DNA of 38,282 nt from Sphingomonas pruni NBRC 15498 (GTDB lineage: Bacteria > Pseudomonadota > Alphaproteobacteria > Sphingomonadales > Sphingomonadaceae). A program made the position numbers and the translations under genes. Shown piece after piece: positions 23,910-34,100 of the stretch. The DNA is taken from assembly GCF_001598455.1 (NCBI RefSeq), contig NZ_BCYZ01000043.1, positions 1 through 38,282 of the forward strand, written 5' to 3'. The notes beneath the pieces were generated by a model. The model saw only the letters and a program-made list of their open reading frames with translations, did not search any database and had not been told where the DNA came from. The stretch's first letter is position 1, and every line of letters begins with the position of its first letter.

Positions 23910-24692
23910 TCAGCGCGGCGCCATGCGGATGGCGCCGTCGAGGCGGACGTCTTCGCCGTTGAAATAACCGTTCTCGATCATCGTCAGCGCGAGCTGCGCA
24001 TATTCGGGCGGATTGCCGAGCCGCTTGGGAAACGGCACCGAGGCTGCCAGCGCGTCCTTCACGTTCTGCGGCGCACCCTGCATCAGCGGCGTCTCGAAGA
24101 TGCCGGGCAGGATGGTGTTGATGCGAATCCCCTCGCCCATCAGGTCGCGTGCGATCGGCAGCGTCATGCCGACCACGCCGCCCTTCGACGCCGAATAGGC
24201 GGCCTGACCGATCTGGCCGTCTTCGGCGGCGACCGAGGCGGTCATCACCATGGCGCCGCGCTCGCCATCGACACCCGGCTCGAGCGTCAGCATGCCCGCC
24301 GCCGACTTGGCGACGCAGCGGAAGGTACCGATCAGGTTGATCTGGATGAGCCAGTTGAACGCTTCGAGCGGGAAATGCTTGATCGAGCCGTCTTCCTTCG
24401 ATCGGCTGGCGGTCTTCACCGCATTGCCGGTGCCGGCGCAGCAGACCAGCACGCGCTCCTGGCCGTTCGCCGCGCGCGCCTTGGCGAACCCGGCATCTAC
24501 GCTCTCATCGCTGGTCACGTTGACCTCGCAGAACACGCCGCCAATCTCCTTAGCAAGCGCCTCGCCCTTCTCCGCCTGAAGGTCGAAGATCGCGACCTTC
24601 ACGCCCTTGGCGGCGAGCGCGCGCGCGGTCGCGGCGCCAAGCCCGGAGGCGCCGCCGGTGACGACCGCGGCTACCGAATTATCGAGTTTCAT
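23910..24692 (-). CDS. SDR oxidoreductase, 3-hydroxyacyl-CoA dehydrogenase type II-like
   Basis: Short-chain dehydrogenase of 260 residues. The NAD(P)-binding motif TGGASGLG lies at 12-19, IFDLQAEKGE has the acidic residue that favours NAD, and the active site is YSASK with a preceding serine in MTASVA. The insertion-free length and the PLEAFNWLIQINLIGTFRC and DRLMGEGIRIN-type regions fit the HSD17B10/FadB2-like group that oxidises 3-hydroxyacyl-CoA. With the thiolase upstream this gives the last two steps of a beta-oxidation cycle. AGAGGAGAG lies before ATG 24692. Confidence 0.88.
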   Translation of the reverse strand: MKLDNSVAAVVTGGASGLGAATARALAAKGVKVAIFDLQAEKGEALAKEIGGVFCEVNVTSDESVDAGFAKARAANGQERVLVCCAGTGNAVKTASRSKEDGSIKHFPLEAFNWLIQINLIGTFRCVAKSAAGMLTLEPGVDGERGAMVMTASVAAEDGQIGQAAYSASKGGVVGMTLPIARDLMGEGIRINTILPGIFETPLMQGAPQNVKDALAASVPFPKRLGNPPEYAQLALTMIENGYFNGEDVRLDGAIRMAPR

Positions 24693-24708
24693 TCTTCTCT
24701 CCTCTAAG

Positions 24709-24790
24709 CGTCACCCCAGCGCAAGCTGGGGTCTCAAGCCGTAGCGCGGTGCACGAGCGGCATGAGATCCCAGCTTACGCTGGGATGACG
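24709..24790. repeat. REPIN-like paired inverted repeat, family B
   Basis: The 28-bp arms at 24709-24736 (begins CGTCACCCCAGCGCAAGCTG) and 24763-24790 (ends GATGACG) are inverted copies with three differences. The spacer is 26 bp. Each arm holds its own hairpin, CCCCAGC/GCTGGGG and CCCAGC/GCTGGG. It lies in the gap between the thiolase stop and the SDR start, so it is transcribed with the operon. Confidence 0.88.
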
Positions 24791-24804
24791 GTGTTTGGTT
24801 ATAT

Positions 24805-25980
24805 TCAGAGCCGCTCGACGATCGTCACGTTGGCGATGCCGCCGCCTTCGCACATCGTCTGCAGGCCCCATTTCTTGCCGCGCGCCTTTAGCGCGTGAAG
24901 CAACGTCGTCATCAGCTTGGTGCCCGAGGCCCCAAGCGGGTGGCCGAGCGCGATCGCCCCGCCATTGACGTTGAGCCGATCATGGTCGCCGCCGATCACC
25001 TGGAGCCAGGCAAGCGGCACCGGCGCGAACGCCTCGTTGACTTCGTAAAGATCGATATCCTCGATCTTCATGCCGGCGCGGGCCAGCGCGCGCTGCGTCG
25101 CAGGCAAGGGCTCTTCGAGCATGATCACGGGATCGCCGGCGGTCACGGTCAGATTGTGGATCCGCGCCAGCGGCGTCAGGCCATGATCCTTCAGCGCGCG
25201 TTCGCTGACGATCAGCACGCCCGACGCGCCATCGCAAATCTGGCTGGCCGAGGCCGCGGTCAGCACGCCCCCTTCCTGGAGCAGTTTCACGCTCGCCATC
25301 GATTCGGGCGTCGCGTCGTAGCGGATGCCCTCGTCGTGCAGATGAAGGACGGTGTTACCTTCCTCGTCGACGATCTCGATCGGCACGATTTCCTCGTCGA
25401 ACGCGCCCGCCTGAGTGGCGGCGGCGGCACGGCGATGGCTCTCGAGCGAGAAGGCATCGAGCTGCTCGCGGCTGAAACCGTATTTCTGCGCCATCATGCC
25501 GGCGCCGACGAACTGGCTGAAGCCCTGGACGCCGTAGCGGTCCTTGATCTTCTGCGACCAGGGACCGATGCCGATGCCGAGCTGCGCCGGCGCCGAGCTG
25601 GCAAGCCCCATCGGCACGCGGGTCATGCTCTCGACCCCCGCCGCGAGGACGATGTCCTGGGTGCCCGACATCACCGCCTGCGCGGCGAACTGCATCGCCT
25701 GTTGCGAGGAACCGCACTGCCGGTCGATCGACACGGCCGGGACGCTGTCGGGGAGTGAGGACGCCATGACCGCGCTACGCCCGATATGTCCCGATTGCTC
25801 GCCCGCCTGGATGACGCAGCCCATGATGACGTCTTCGACGGCGGCGCCGTCGATTCCTGCGCGCTCGACCACCGCGTCGAGCACTTTGCCCGCCAGGTCG
25901 GCCGGGTGCCAGTCCTTCAGCTTGCCGCCGCGCCGTCCGCCGGCCGTGCGGCCCGCAGACACGATATACGCTTCTGCCAT
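24805..25980 (-). CDS. Acetyl-CoA C-acyltransferase (thiolase)
   Basis: Thiolase of 391 residues, forming acetyl-CoA and a shortened acyl-CoA from 3-oxoacyl-CoA. The acylated cysteine is Cys89 in [11 protein letters not shown]. The [14 protein letters not shown] loop carries the catalytic histidine, and MCEGGG the second cysteine. Cleavage (degradative) thiolase is more likely than biosynthetic from the neighbouring racemase and dehydrogenase. GAGGAGAG lies 5-6 bp before ATG 25980. It is the first gene of the minus-strand series and is divergent from malate synthase G. Confidence 0.93.
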   Translation of the reverse strand: MAEAYIVSAGRTAGGRRGGKLKDWHPADLAGKVLDAVVERAGIDGAAVEDVIMGCVIQAGEQSGHIGRSAVMASSLPDSVPAVSIDRQCGSSQQAMQFAAQAVMSGTQDIVLAAGVESMTRVPMGLASSAPAQLGIGIGPWSQKIKDRYGVQGFSQFVGAGMMAQKYGFSREQLDAFSLESHRRAAAATQAGAFDEEIVPIEIVDEEGNTVLHLHDEGIRYDATPESMASVKLLQEGGVLTAASASQICDGASGVLIVSERALKDHGLTPLARIHNLTVTAGDPVIMLEEPLPATQRALARAGMKIEDIDLYEVNEAFAPVPLAWLQVIGGDHDRLNVNGGAIALGHPLGASGTKLMTTLLHALKARGKKWGLQTMCEGGGIANVTIVERL

Positions 25981-26125
25981 CTCACTCTCCTCTTATCGGT
26001 TGCAGTTAGCCACTGGTTTACGCGAGCGGCAAGCGCATTTTTCGTGTGGACGGTATGTTCGGTCGGTGTATTGGCGAGGTTCCTCCCCTCATCATCTGAT
26101 GGAGCAGTGCATGCCCGGAGGCACC
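25981..26125. other. Divergent intergenic region, thiolase and glcB
   Basis: A 145-bp region holding the promoters of both the acyl-CoA operon and malate synthase G. It has a short A/T-rich patch (ATTTTTCG, 26037-26044) and three CGGT words in 26051-26066. I see no convincing palindrome or -35/-10 pair, so any shared operator is only suspected. Confidence 0.4.
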
Positions 26126-28210
26126 ATGATCGACCGCAACGGCTTGAAAATAGAGAACGAACTCGTCGACTTCGTCGAACAACGGGCACTGCCGGGTACC
26201 GGAATCGATCCGGACACATTTTGGGTAGGAGCGGCAGCGATCTTTGCGCGGTTCGCGCCGGACAATGCCGCATTGCTGGCCAAGCGCGATCTGATCCAGG
26301 CGGAAATGGGCGGCTGGCTGGCCGAACGGGCCGGCGAACCGATCGATCAGGGCGACTATCAATCCTTCCTCAAATCGATCGGTTATCTGGTCGACGAGCC
26401 CGCGCCGTTCGCGGTGACGACGCAGAATGTCGACGCCGAAGTCGCGACCATGGCCGGCCCGCAATTGGTCGTGCCGGTGCTCAACGCGCGTTTCGTGCTC
26501 AACGCTGCCAATGCGCGCTGGGGCAGCTTGTACGACGCGCTCTACGGCACCGACGCGATCCCGGGCACGGCCAAGCCGGGTGGCTACGATCCCGAACGCG
26601 GGAGCCAGGTGATTGCCTGGGCGAAGGCGTTCCTCGACAGGGCGGTGCCGCTGGCGAGCGGGAGCTGGGTCGATCTGTCCGGCGAACCGGTGCTGGCAGA
26701 CCCGAAGCTGCTCGTCGGGCGCGCCGGCGATAATTATCTGTTCCGGCACAACGGCCTGCACATCGAAGTGGTGATCGATCGCGAGCACCCGATCGGCAAG
26801 ACCGACCCTGCCGGTATCGCCGACGTGATCCTGGAAAGCGCGATCACCACGATCGTCGACCTCGAGGATTCGATCGCGGCGGTCGATGCCGAGGACAAGG
26901 TCGCGGCCTATGCGAATTGGCTTGGGCTGATGCGCGGCGACCTGCAGGATACGTTCGAGAAAGGCGGCCGGACGCTGACCCGTCGCCTCAACGACGACCG
27001 CCGCTACACAGCGTCTGACGGCAGCGAGTTGAACCTGCGCGGGCGCAGCCTGTTGTTCGTGCGCAATGTCGGCCATCTCATGACCACCCCGGCGGTGGTG
27101 CTGCCCGATGGCGGCGAGGCACCCGAAGGCATTCTCGACGCGATCATGACCAGCCTGATCGGGCTGCATGACCTGAAGGGCCTGGGCCGCTTCCGCAACA
27201 GCCCCGCGGGCTCGATCTATATCGTCAAACCCAAGATGCACGGGCCGGACGAAGCCGCCTTCACCAACCGCCTATTCGATGCCGTCGAGGACCTGCTCGG
27301 ACTGACCCGCAACACGATCAAGGTCGGGGTGATGGATGAGGAGCGCCGCACCTCGGCCAATCTCGCCGCGTGCATCCATGCGGTGAAGGACCGCATCGTC
27401 TTCATCAACACCGGCTTCCTCGACCGTACCGGCGACGAGATCCACACCAGCATGCAGGCCGGGCCGATGGTGCCCAAGGGGGAGATGAAGACCTCCGCCT
27501 GGATCAAGGCGTACGAGGACCGCAACGTCCAGATCGGGCTCGCCTGCGGCCTCAGCGGCAAGGCGCAGATCGGCAAGGGCATGTGGGCGGCCCCCGACCG
27601 CATGGCCGACATGCTCGAGCAGAAGATCGGCCATCCGATGACCGGCGCGACCACCGCCTGGGTCCCCTCGCCCACCGCGGCGACACTACATGCGACGCAC
27701 TACCACCAGGTCGACGTGTTCGCGCGGCAGAAGGAACGCGCCGCCGAGCCGGTCGCCAGCCTGAACGATCTGCTCTCGGTGCCGCTCGCGCTCGGCCGCA
27801 ATTGGACGCCGGAGGAGGTTCGCGCCGAACTCGACAACAATGCCCAGGGCATATTGGGCTATGTCGTACGGTGGATCGATCAAGGCGTGGGCTGCTCCAA
27901 GGTGCCCGACATCCACGACATCGGCCTGATGGAAGATCGCGCGACCTTGCGGATCTCGAGCCAGGCGCTCGCCAATTGGCTGCTGCACGGCGTGTGCACG
28001 CCCGAGGAGGTCGAGGCGGCGTTCGGACGGATGGCCGCCAAGGTCGATGCGCAGAATGCGGGCGATCCGGCATATCGTTCGTTGGTCGCCAATCCGGCCG
28101 GCCCGGCATTCCAGGCCGCGCGTGCGCTGGTATTCGAGGGAACCACTCAGCCCAATGGCTATACGGAGCCGCTGTTGCATCGGTTCAGACGCCAAGCGAA
28201 GGCAAACTGA
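26126..28210 (+). CDS. glcB: Malate synthase G
   Basis: Condenses glyoxylate with acetyl-CoA to give malate; cytosolic, a monomeric G-type enzyme of 694 residues (E. coli has 723). It shows the G-type N-terminus [19 protein letters not shown], the [15 protein letters not shown] segment with metal-binding and catalytic acids, and [36 protein letters not shown] and the [20 protein letters not shown] segment near the C-terminus follow, the latter with the catalytic aspartate. The start ATG 26126 has GGAGG 5 nt upstream; the frame remains open further 5' as antisense of the thiolase gene and must not be used. Isocitrate lyase is not in the window, so glyoxylate could also come from glycolate or purine breakdown. 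Confidence 0.96.
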   Translation: MIDRNGLKIENELVDFVEQRALPGTGIDPDTFWVGAAAIFARFAPDNAALLAKRDLIQAEMGGWLAERAGEPIDQGDYQSFLKSIGYLVDEPAPFAVTTQNVDAEVATMAGPQLVVPVLNARFVLNAANARWGSLYDALYGTDAIPGTAKPGGYDPERGSQVIAWAKAFLDRAVPLASGSWVDLSGEPVLADPKLLVGRAGDNYLFRHNGLHIEVVIDREHPIGKTDPAGIADVILESAITTIVDLEDSIAAVDAEDKVAAYANWLGLMRGDLQDTFEKGGRTLTRRLNDDRRYTASDGSELNLRGRSLLFVRNVGHLMTTPAVVLPDGGEAPEGILDAIMTSLIGLHDLKGLGRFRNSPAGSIYIVKPKMHGPDEAAFTNRLFDAVEDLLGLTRNTIKVGVMDEERRTSANLAACIHAVKDRIVFINTGFLDRTGDEIHTSMQAGPMVPKGEMKTSAWIKAYEDRNVQIGLACGLSGKAQIGKGMWAAPDRMADMLEQKIGHPMTGATTAWVPSPTAATLHATHYHQVDVFARQKERAAEPVASLNDLLSVPLALGRNWTPEEVRAELDNNAQGILGYVVRWIDQGVGCSKVPDIHDIGLMEDRATLRISSQALANWLLHGVCTPEEVEAAFGRMAAKVDAQNAGDPAYRSLVANPAGPAFQAARALVFEGTTQPNGYTEPLLHRFRRQAKAN

Positions 28211-28416
28211 CGCGTAACTTTCGTAAATTGTACAAAATCGACACTGCAATCTTCGTCAGGATCGCGAAAGCGAACGATAGCTGGGACAAGTCGCAAGAAA
28301 GCGTCGCCGACGCCGCGGAATAGTAACTTAGCACGTGCAACAACACGGCTCTTATATTACACTGTTTCGGACCGGTTCGGCCGGTGGATGCAACCTACTT
28401 TTGGGGGGGTACAGTG
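28211..28416. other. Intergenic region before secreted-protein gene
   Basis: A 206-bp region that is AT-richer than its surroundings. It contains a short GCGTC/GACGC hairpin (28301-28313), an AT-rich TATATT (28353-28358) that could be a -10 for the next gene, and ACCGG/CCGGT around TTCGG (28370-28384). No small gene or RNA is recognisable. Confidence 0.35.
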
Positions 28417-28755
28417 ATGATTCAGGCAATCAAAACTGGCACGGCGATGGCCGTGCTGGTCGCTGGCATTGTATCGGCACCGGCGATCGCGGATTCGGGA
28501 CGCAACTTCACCGTCTATAATGGCAATGCCGATGTGTCCGTGCAGCGCGTGTGGACCGCGCGCGCGGGAGAATCGAAGGACCCGTGGCACGAGGTCGATA
28601 TGAAATACGCGATCAAGCCGAAAACCTCGTCCAATTTCACGTTGGGAGACGGCGACGTCTGCCTTTACGACATCAAGATCCAGTTCTCGGATGAGGTCAC
28701 GCAGCAGTTCGACAACGTCAACGTTTGCAAGGGCCAGACGGTCAACGGGACCTGA
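28417..28755 (+). CDS. Small exported protein, unknown function
   Basis: A 112-residue protein with a signal peptide (hydrophobic AMAVLVAGIVSAPAIA, cleavage likely after AIA, residue 24). The mature part begins DSGRNFTVYNGNADVSVQRVW and contains KDPWHEVDMKYAIKPKTSSNF and two cysteines (DVCLYDIKI and NVNVCKGQ) that could form a disulfide. The beta-sandwich-like pattern is reminiscent of small periplasmic proteins common in sphingomonads, but I cannot name the family. The start is ATG 28417 or the adjacent GTG 28414, with a G-run upstream. A good terminator follows, so it is a single-gene unit. Confidence 0.8.
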   Translation: MIQAIKTGTAMAVLVAGIVSAPAIADSGRNFTVYNGNADVSVQRVWTARAGESKDPWHEVDMKYAIKPKTSSNFTLGDGDVCLYDIKIQFSDEVTQQFDNVNVCKGQTVNGT

Positions 28756-28781
28756 CCCGACAATATCGATAAGCGAAAATG

Positions 28782-28812
28782 AAGGGGCGGCGGACTCGGT
28801 TCGCCGCCCCTT
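28782..28812 (+). terminator. Intrinsic terminator
   Basis: AAGGGGCGGCG (28782-28792) pairs perfectly with CGCCGCCCCTT (28802-28812) around a nine-base loop, followed by TCGC. It lies 26 bp after the exported-protein stop and separates it from the SOS cassette. Confidence 0.85.
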
Positions 28813-28857
28813 TCGCATGCCCCTTACTCCAGGATTCGAATTGCAATTTCGCGAATA

Positions 28858-28872
28858 GAACATATCATGAAC
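28858..28872 (+). promoter_or_regulatory. LexA box of the imuA-imuB-dnaE2 cassette
   Basis: GAAC-ATATCAT-GAAC is an exact match to the alphaproteobacterial LexA consensus GAAC-N7-GAAC. It ends 2 bp before the imuA ATG. A promoter reading TTGCAA (28841-28846), 16 bp, TATCAT (28863-28868) puts the -10 inside the box and the transcript start at about 28875, the A of the ATG. LexA bound here would block RNA polymerase directly. Confidence 0.9.
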
Positions 28873-28874
28873 AT

Positions 28875-29642
28875 ATGCCCGAGTCGTCTGCCTCGCTGAG
28901 TCGATTGCGTCGCCGCGTCGCGCGCATCGAAGGCGTGCGCGTATCGGGGGGGCCGGCACGGTTCGCCACCGGGCATGCGGCGATCGATGCCTGGCTGGGC
29001 GGCGGCCTCGCGCGCGGACGCTTGCACGAAGTGATGGCGGACGACAGCGAGGATGCCGGCAGCCTGTCGGGATTTGCCGCGATGCTGGCGCTGCGCATCC
29101 ACGCCCGAAAGCCGTTATTGTGGCTCAGGACCGAAGCGGCGGAACGGCGGGCGGGCAAGCTTTACGCCAGCGGATTGGGTGAAATCGGCCTCCATGGCGG
29201 TGACCTCATCCTCGGGCTGCTCGGCGATGACGCAGCGTTGCTCAAGGCCGCGAACGATGCCGCGCGCTGCGCCGGGCTCGGCGCGCTGATAGTCGAGAGT
29301 TGGGGCGAGCCCAGACTGCTCGACCTGACCGCGACACGCCGGCTGATGCTGGCGGCAGAAGCATCGGGCGTGACCGTGCTTCTGCTTCGCGGCGAGGCGC
29401 ACGAAAGCCCCAGTGTCGCCGATACGCGCTGGCGGGTTGCTTCTGCTCCTTCGGCGGCGCTGGCGGACGGCACAGCGCAGGGGGCACCCGGCCACCCAGC
29501 GTTCGACATCGAATTATTGCGTCGTCGTGCAGGCCCGGCCGGCCGGCAATGGCGCGTGGAGTGGAATCGTGAACAATGCAGTTTTCAGCCGCCCGAACGA
29601 CCGGCGCTTCCTGGCCTTGTTCTTCCCGTGGCTGCCGGTTGA
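28875..29642 (+). CDS. imuA: SOS mutagenesis protein ImuA
   Basis: RecA-like accessory factor of the ImuA-ImuB-DnaE2 translesion system, 255 residues. The start MPESSASLSRLRRRVARIEG and the GHAAIDAWLGGGLARGRLHEVM segment (about residues 35-56) are characteristic of ImuA. The Walker-type loop is degenerate, as usual in the family. The C-terminal half has the GTAQGAPGHPAFDIELLRRRAGPAG-type end (shown by FDIELLRRR). ATG 28875 has no ribosome site and coincides with the predicted transcript start, suggesting a leaderless mRNA. Its 3' end overlaps the imuB start by 74 bp. Confidence 0.9.
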   Translation: MPESSASLSRLRRRVARIEGVRVSGGPARFATGHAAIDAWLGGGLARGRLHEVMADDSEDAGSLSGFAAMLALRIHARKPLLWLRTEAAERRAGKLYASGLGEIGLHGGDLILGLLGDDAALLKAANDAARCAGLGALIVESWGEPRLLDLTATRRLMLAAEASGVTVLLLRGEAHESPSVADTRWRVASAPSAALADGTAQGAPGHPAFDIELLRRRAGPAGRQWRVEWNREQCSFQPPERPALPGLVLPVAAG

Positions 29643-31122
29643 ACGACTGCGGCTGACGCGCGGGCACCTTTTCGCCGACAATGCCGGAGTGCCGTTCGCC
29701 ATCGTCGAAAAGGTCAAGGGTGCGCTCCGGCTCTACGCGGTCGATCAGGAAGCGGCGCGGCTTGGCATCGAACGCGATATGACGCTCGCCGACGCACGAG
29801 CGCGAGTGCCAAGGCTCGATGCCTATGAGTACACCCCGCATGACGACCATCTCTGGCTCGAGCGACTGGCGGATGGCTGCGCGCGCTACACCCCCTGGGT
29901 AATGCTCGACGCTCCTGACGGACTGGTGCTCGACGTCACCGGATGCACGCATCTGTTCGGCGGCGAAGCGCAGTTGTGCGACGATGTGACCGCCCGTTTC
30001 GAACGGCTCGGTGTCGTGACGCGGCATGCGCTCGCGGCCAATCCCGATGCCGCCCGCGCCCTGGCACGCTATCACAGCGTCGGCGCGAGCGAGGATGAAG
30101 CGGTGCGCCGGCTGCCGGTCGCTGCCCTTGGGCTCGATGAAGAAGCAACGACCGCCCTCAAGCGCGCCGGTCTCAAGACCATAGGGGATGTCGCGACGCG
30201 CCAACTCTCGGCGATCGCCGCACGCTTCGGTACCGATGCCGCGACGCAAGTGCGCCGCATCATGGGAGAGGCGGACAGCCCCCTCACTCCTCGTCTGGTC
30301 CGCCAGCCCCTGAGCGTCGAGCGCCGTTTCGCCGAACCGGTTGCAAAGACCGCCTTCGCCCTTACCATTCTAGGAGAGTTGGCGGGTGAGGCGATGGCGG
30401 TGCTAGAGCAACGCCACGAAGGCGGACGACGGTTCGAGGCACGTTTCTTCCGCACCGACGGACTGGTCCAGCGGCTGTCGGTCGAAACCGGACAGCCTAG
30501 CCGCGATATCGACGCCGTAATGCGCCTGTTCCGTGAGCGGATCGACGCTTTGTCGGATCCGATCGACCCTGGCTTCGGCTTCGACCTGATCCGGCTCGGC
30601 ATTCCGGTGGCCGAGCGGCTCGACGCGGCACAATTGAAGCTCGAAGGCGGCACGGTTGCCGAAGCCGAACTCACTCAGTTGATCGATCGCCTCTCGACTC
30701 GACTTGGCCGTAACCGTGTGCGCCGTTTCGCTCCGCGCGACCGACATTTGCCGGAACAGGCCGAACTAATGCTCCCCGCGATGGAGCCAGCGCCTGCCGA
30801 TACATGGTCTACGCCCGAACAGGGGGAGCCACCGCTTCGACCCATCCATTTGTTCGACCCGCCGCAACCGATCGATCCTGTCGTCAGCGTGCCGCCCGAT
30901 GGGCCGCCGCGTCAATTCAGGTGGCGGCGGACCTTGCATGAAATCGCTCGGGTCGAAGGACCTGAGCGGATCGCGCCTCCCTGGTGGACGAGCCGTCAGG
31001 CGCCGACCCGCGATTATTATCGCGTCGAGGACCGGCGCGGTCGCCGCTTCTGGATTTTTCGCCGTGGCCTGTACGATGAAATCGAAAAGCCCGAATGGTT
31101 CATCCACGGGGTGTTCGCATGA
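29569..31122 (+). CDS. imuB: Y-family polymerase-like protein ImuB
   Basis: Catalytically dead relative of Y-family DNA polymerases that links ImuA and DnaE2 to the beta clamp; 517 residues from GTG 29569. RRFLALFFPWLPVERL starts the fold in the place where active polymerases have their first metal-binding aspartate, which is missing. LDVTGCTHLFGGE takes the place of the second acidic pair, again without the Asp-Glu needed for catalysis. A helix-hairpin-helix region (LKRAGLKTIGDVATRQ) and little-finger part follow. The tail has PIHLFDPPQPID and the conserved ending RDYYRVEDRRGRRFWIFRRGLYD. A clamp motif may be QAELMLP. It overlaps imuA, and its stop overlaps dnaE2 in ATGA. Confidence 0.92.
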   Translation: MNNAVFSRPNDRRFLALFFPWLPVERLRLTRGHLFADNAGVPFAIVEKVKGALRLYAVDQEAARLGIERDMTLADARARVPRLDAYEYTPHDDHLWLERLADGCARYTPWVMLDAPDGLVLDVTGCTHLFGGEAQLCDDVTARFERLGVVTRHALAANPDAARALARYHSVGASEDEAVRRLPVAALGLDEEATTALKRAGLKTIGDVATRQLSAIAARFGTDAATQVRRIMGEADSPLTPRLVRQPLSVERRFAEPVAKTAFALTILGELAGEAMAVLEQRHEGGRRFEARFFRTDGLVQRLSVETGQPSRDIDAVMRLFRERIDALSDPIDPGFGFDLIRLGIPVAERLDAAQLKLEGGTVAEAELTQLIDRLSTRLGRNRVRRFAPRDRHLPEQAELMLPAMEPAPADTWSTPEQGEPPLRPIHLFDPPQPIDPVVSVPPDGPPRQFRWRRTLHEIARVEGPERIAPPWWTSRQAPTRDYYRVEDRRGRRFWIFRRGLYDEIEKPEWFIHGVFA

Positions 31123-34100
31123 CCGGCTTCGCCGAACTCGTCGCCGCGACCAATTACTCCTTCCTGCGCGGGGCATCGCCTCCAAGCGATATGGTCGGTG
31201 AAGCGATCAATCTCAAAATGCGTGGCATCGGCATAGCCGATCGCAATAGCGTCGCGGGCGTGGTGCGTGCGCATGTTTCCTTGCGCGAAGCCCGCGAAAA
31301 ATGGAGCGAAGCCTGGGCTAAGGCCAAAGCACGGCACGAAGCGGATCGTCCTTGGGAGGAATTTCGCCCCGTGCCGAACCTGCCTATGCCCGATCTCGAT
31401 TTTCGCCTGATCGTCGGTGCCCGGCTCGTGTTCCGCGACGGCACGCCCGACATCGTCGCCTATCCCGCCACGCGGCTCGGCTGGGGCCGGCTGACACGCC
31501 TGTTGACGGTCGGGAACCGCCGCGCGGTCAAAGGCGGCTGCCTGCTCGATCTTGCAGACTTGATCGAGCATCATGAGAACCTGCTGCTGATCGTCCTGCC
31601 CGAAAGTAGCTTCGTGCCCGAAGAGGTCGACGCACTGCCGGAAAAGCGGCGAATCGACGAGGGGCAGGATCGTGGAACGCTGCGGCTCGGCCAGGATGAG
31701 ATCGTCGAGACCAACGTCATCCATTTCCCCGGCCGTCCTGCCCAACTTCTTGCAGCATCCGATGGCCCCTACCCCAACGCCGAAATAGTCGCCTGGTCTC
31801 GGGAGCAAACTGGAGACAACACGCTGGAAGCCGTCCTTTCACGGTTAAAGCGGGTCTTCATCGATCGTTTGTGGCTCGGTGTCGCAATGCCGCGCGGCGG
31901 CCGCGACAGACGAAGGCTGGAGCAATTCGCCGTAATAGCGCGGCAAGCCGGGATACCCATGCTTGCGACCAACGACGCGCTCTATGCCACCGCCGAACAA
32001 CGCCAACTCCACGATGTCGTCACCTGCATTCGCAACGGTACCAATGTGAAGCAGGCCGGACGACTGCTCGCAGCCAATGGCGAACGCTATCTCAAGGCAC
32101 CCGGCGAAATGGCCCGGCTGTTCGACCAATACCCGCAAGCGCTCGCCGAAACCGAGCGCCTTCTGTCACGCGTCCGTTTCACCCTGGACGAATTACGGTA
32201 CGAATATCCCCATGAGCCGGTCCCCGACGGCTGGGAGCCGCAGGCCTGGCTCGAGCATCTAGTTCTCGAGGCCGCCGACAAACGCTACGAGGGCAATATC
32301 CCAGCCCGCGCACGGGCGATGATCGAGGAGGAATTCGCGCTCATCCAGCAGCAGAATTACGCCTGTTATTTCCTGACCGTGCACGACATCGTCAGGTTCG
32401 CGCGCACCTGTGATCCGCCGATCCTGTGCCAGGGCCGGGGCTCGGCCGCCAATTCGATCGTCTGCTGGTTGCTCGACGTGACCTCGGTCGATCCGGTCAA
32501 ACATGACCTCCTCTTCTCGCGCTTCGTCTCTGAGGACCGCAACGAGCCTCCCGATATCGACGTCGATTTCGAGCACGAGCGACGCGAGGAGGTGATGCAA
32601 TATATCTACCGGCGCTACGGTCGTCATCGTGCCGGCATCGCCGCGACGATCATCCATTATCGCTCGCGCAGCACCTTGCGTGAGGTCGGCAAGGCGCTCG
32701 GGATGAGCGAGGATGTCACCAGCCGCCTCGCCAGCACGGTCTGGGGCAGCTATTCGAGCAGCGTCGAGGAAGAGCGCATCACACAAGGCGGCTTCACGCT
32801 CGACAATCCGGAGATCGCACGCCTCAAGCAACTGGTCGATCAGTTGCTCGAATTCCCGCGCCATTTGTCCCAGCATGTCGGCGGCTTCGTCCTGACCCAG
32901 GATCGGCTCGACGAGACGGTACCGATTCACAATGCCGCGATGGAGGATCGCACCTTCATCGAATGGGACAAGGATGACATCGATGCGCTGGGACTGATGA
33001 AGGTCGACGTGCTCGCGCTCGGCATGCTGACCTGTATCCGCAAATGCTTCGATCTGATGCGGGACCACGGCCTGGGCGACCAGTCGCTCAGCCTCGACAT
33101 GAATTCGGAAGATCCCAAGGTCTATGAGATGCTGCAGGCCGGCAATAGCCTCGGCGTGTTCCAGGTCGAAAGCCGCGCGCAGATGAGCATGCTCCCGCGT
33201 CTCAAACCTAAAACTCTATATGATCTGACCGTGCAGGTGGCGATCGTCCGGCCCGGGCCGATCCAGGGCAATATGGTCCACCCCTATCTGCGCCGGCGTA
33301 GCGGGAAAGAAGAATGGTCCTTTCCCGAACCAAGTCCGCCGCACGACCCTAAAGAACTTCACGCCATCCTGGGCCAGACGTTCGGCGTCCCGTTGTTTCA
33401 GGAACAAGCCATGAAGCTGGCGATCGTCGCCGCCGGATTCACCCCGGCCGAGGCCAATCAGCTTCGTCGGGCGATGGCCACGTTCCGCAACGTGGGGACG
33501 ATTCATCAATTCGAGTCTAAGATGGTCGATGGCATGGTCGCGCGGGGCTATGAACACGACTTCGCACAGCGTTGCTACGACCAGATCAAGGGCTTCGGCA
33601 GCTATGGCTTTCCGGAAAGCCATGCTTTGTCCTTTGCCCGTCTGGTCTACGTCTCTTCCTGGCTGAAATGCTATCATCCAGCTGTGTTCGCGTGCGGCCT
33701 GCTGAATTCCCAACCGATGGGATTCTACGCGCCTGCGCAGATCATTCGGGAGGCACAGGAAATTGGCCGGATCGATGTCCGCGCTATCGACGTCAATACG
33801 AGCCATTGGGACAACAGCCTTGAGCCAGGCGAGCGCGGCCTCGCGCTGCGAATAGGCTTGCGGCAGATCGACGGCTTTCGAAAAGAATGGGGCATGAAGC
33901 TTGCCGACACGCGTGCCGCAGGCCAGTTTGCCTCGATCGAGGAATTTGCCCAACGGACCGGCTTGCCCTCACGTGCCCTGCGGCTGCTCGCGGATGCCGA
34001 TGCCTGGGGATCGATCGGCCAGGGACGGCGCGATGCCTTGTGGGAAGTCCGTCGTACCCCATCAGCCCAGCTTCCCTTGTTCGCTGCGGCCGACGCACGC

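Noticed and set aside
26004..26032. Possible minus-strand promoter TTGCCG-17-CTAACT for the thiolase operon
   Set aside because: The -10 matches the consensus at only two positions.
26051..26070. Clustered CGGT words as a TetR/FadR-type operator
   Set aside because: They run as direct words without a usable inverted repeat.
25544..26125. Upstream extension of the malate synthase frame into the thiolase region
   Set aside because: It is antisense of the thiolase coding sequence; ATG 26126 has GGAGG and matches the family N-terminus.
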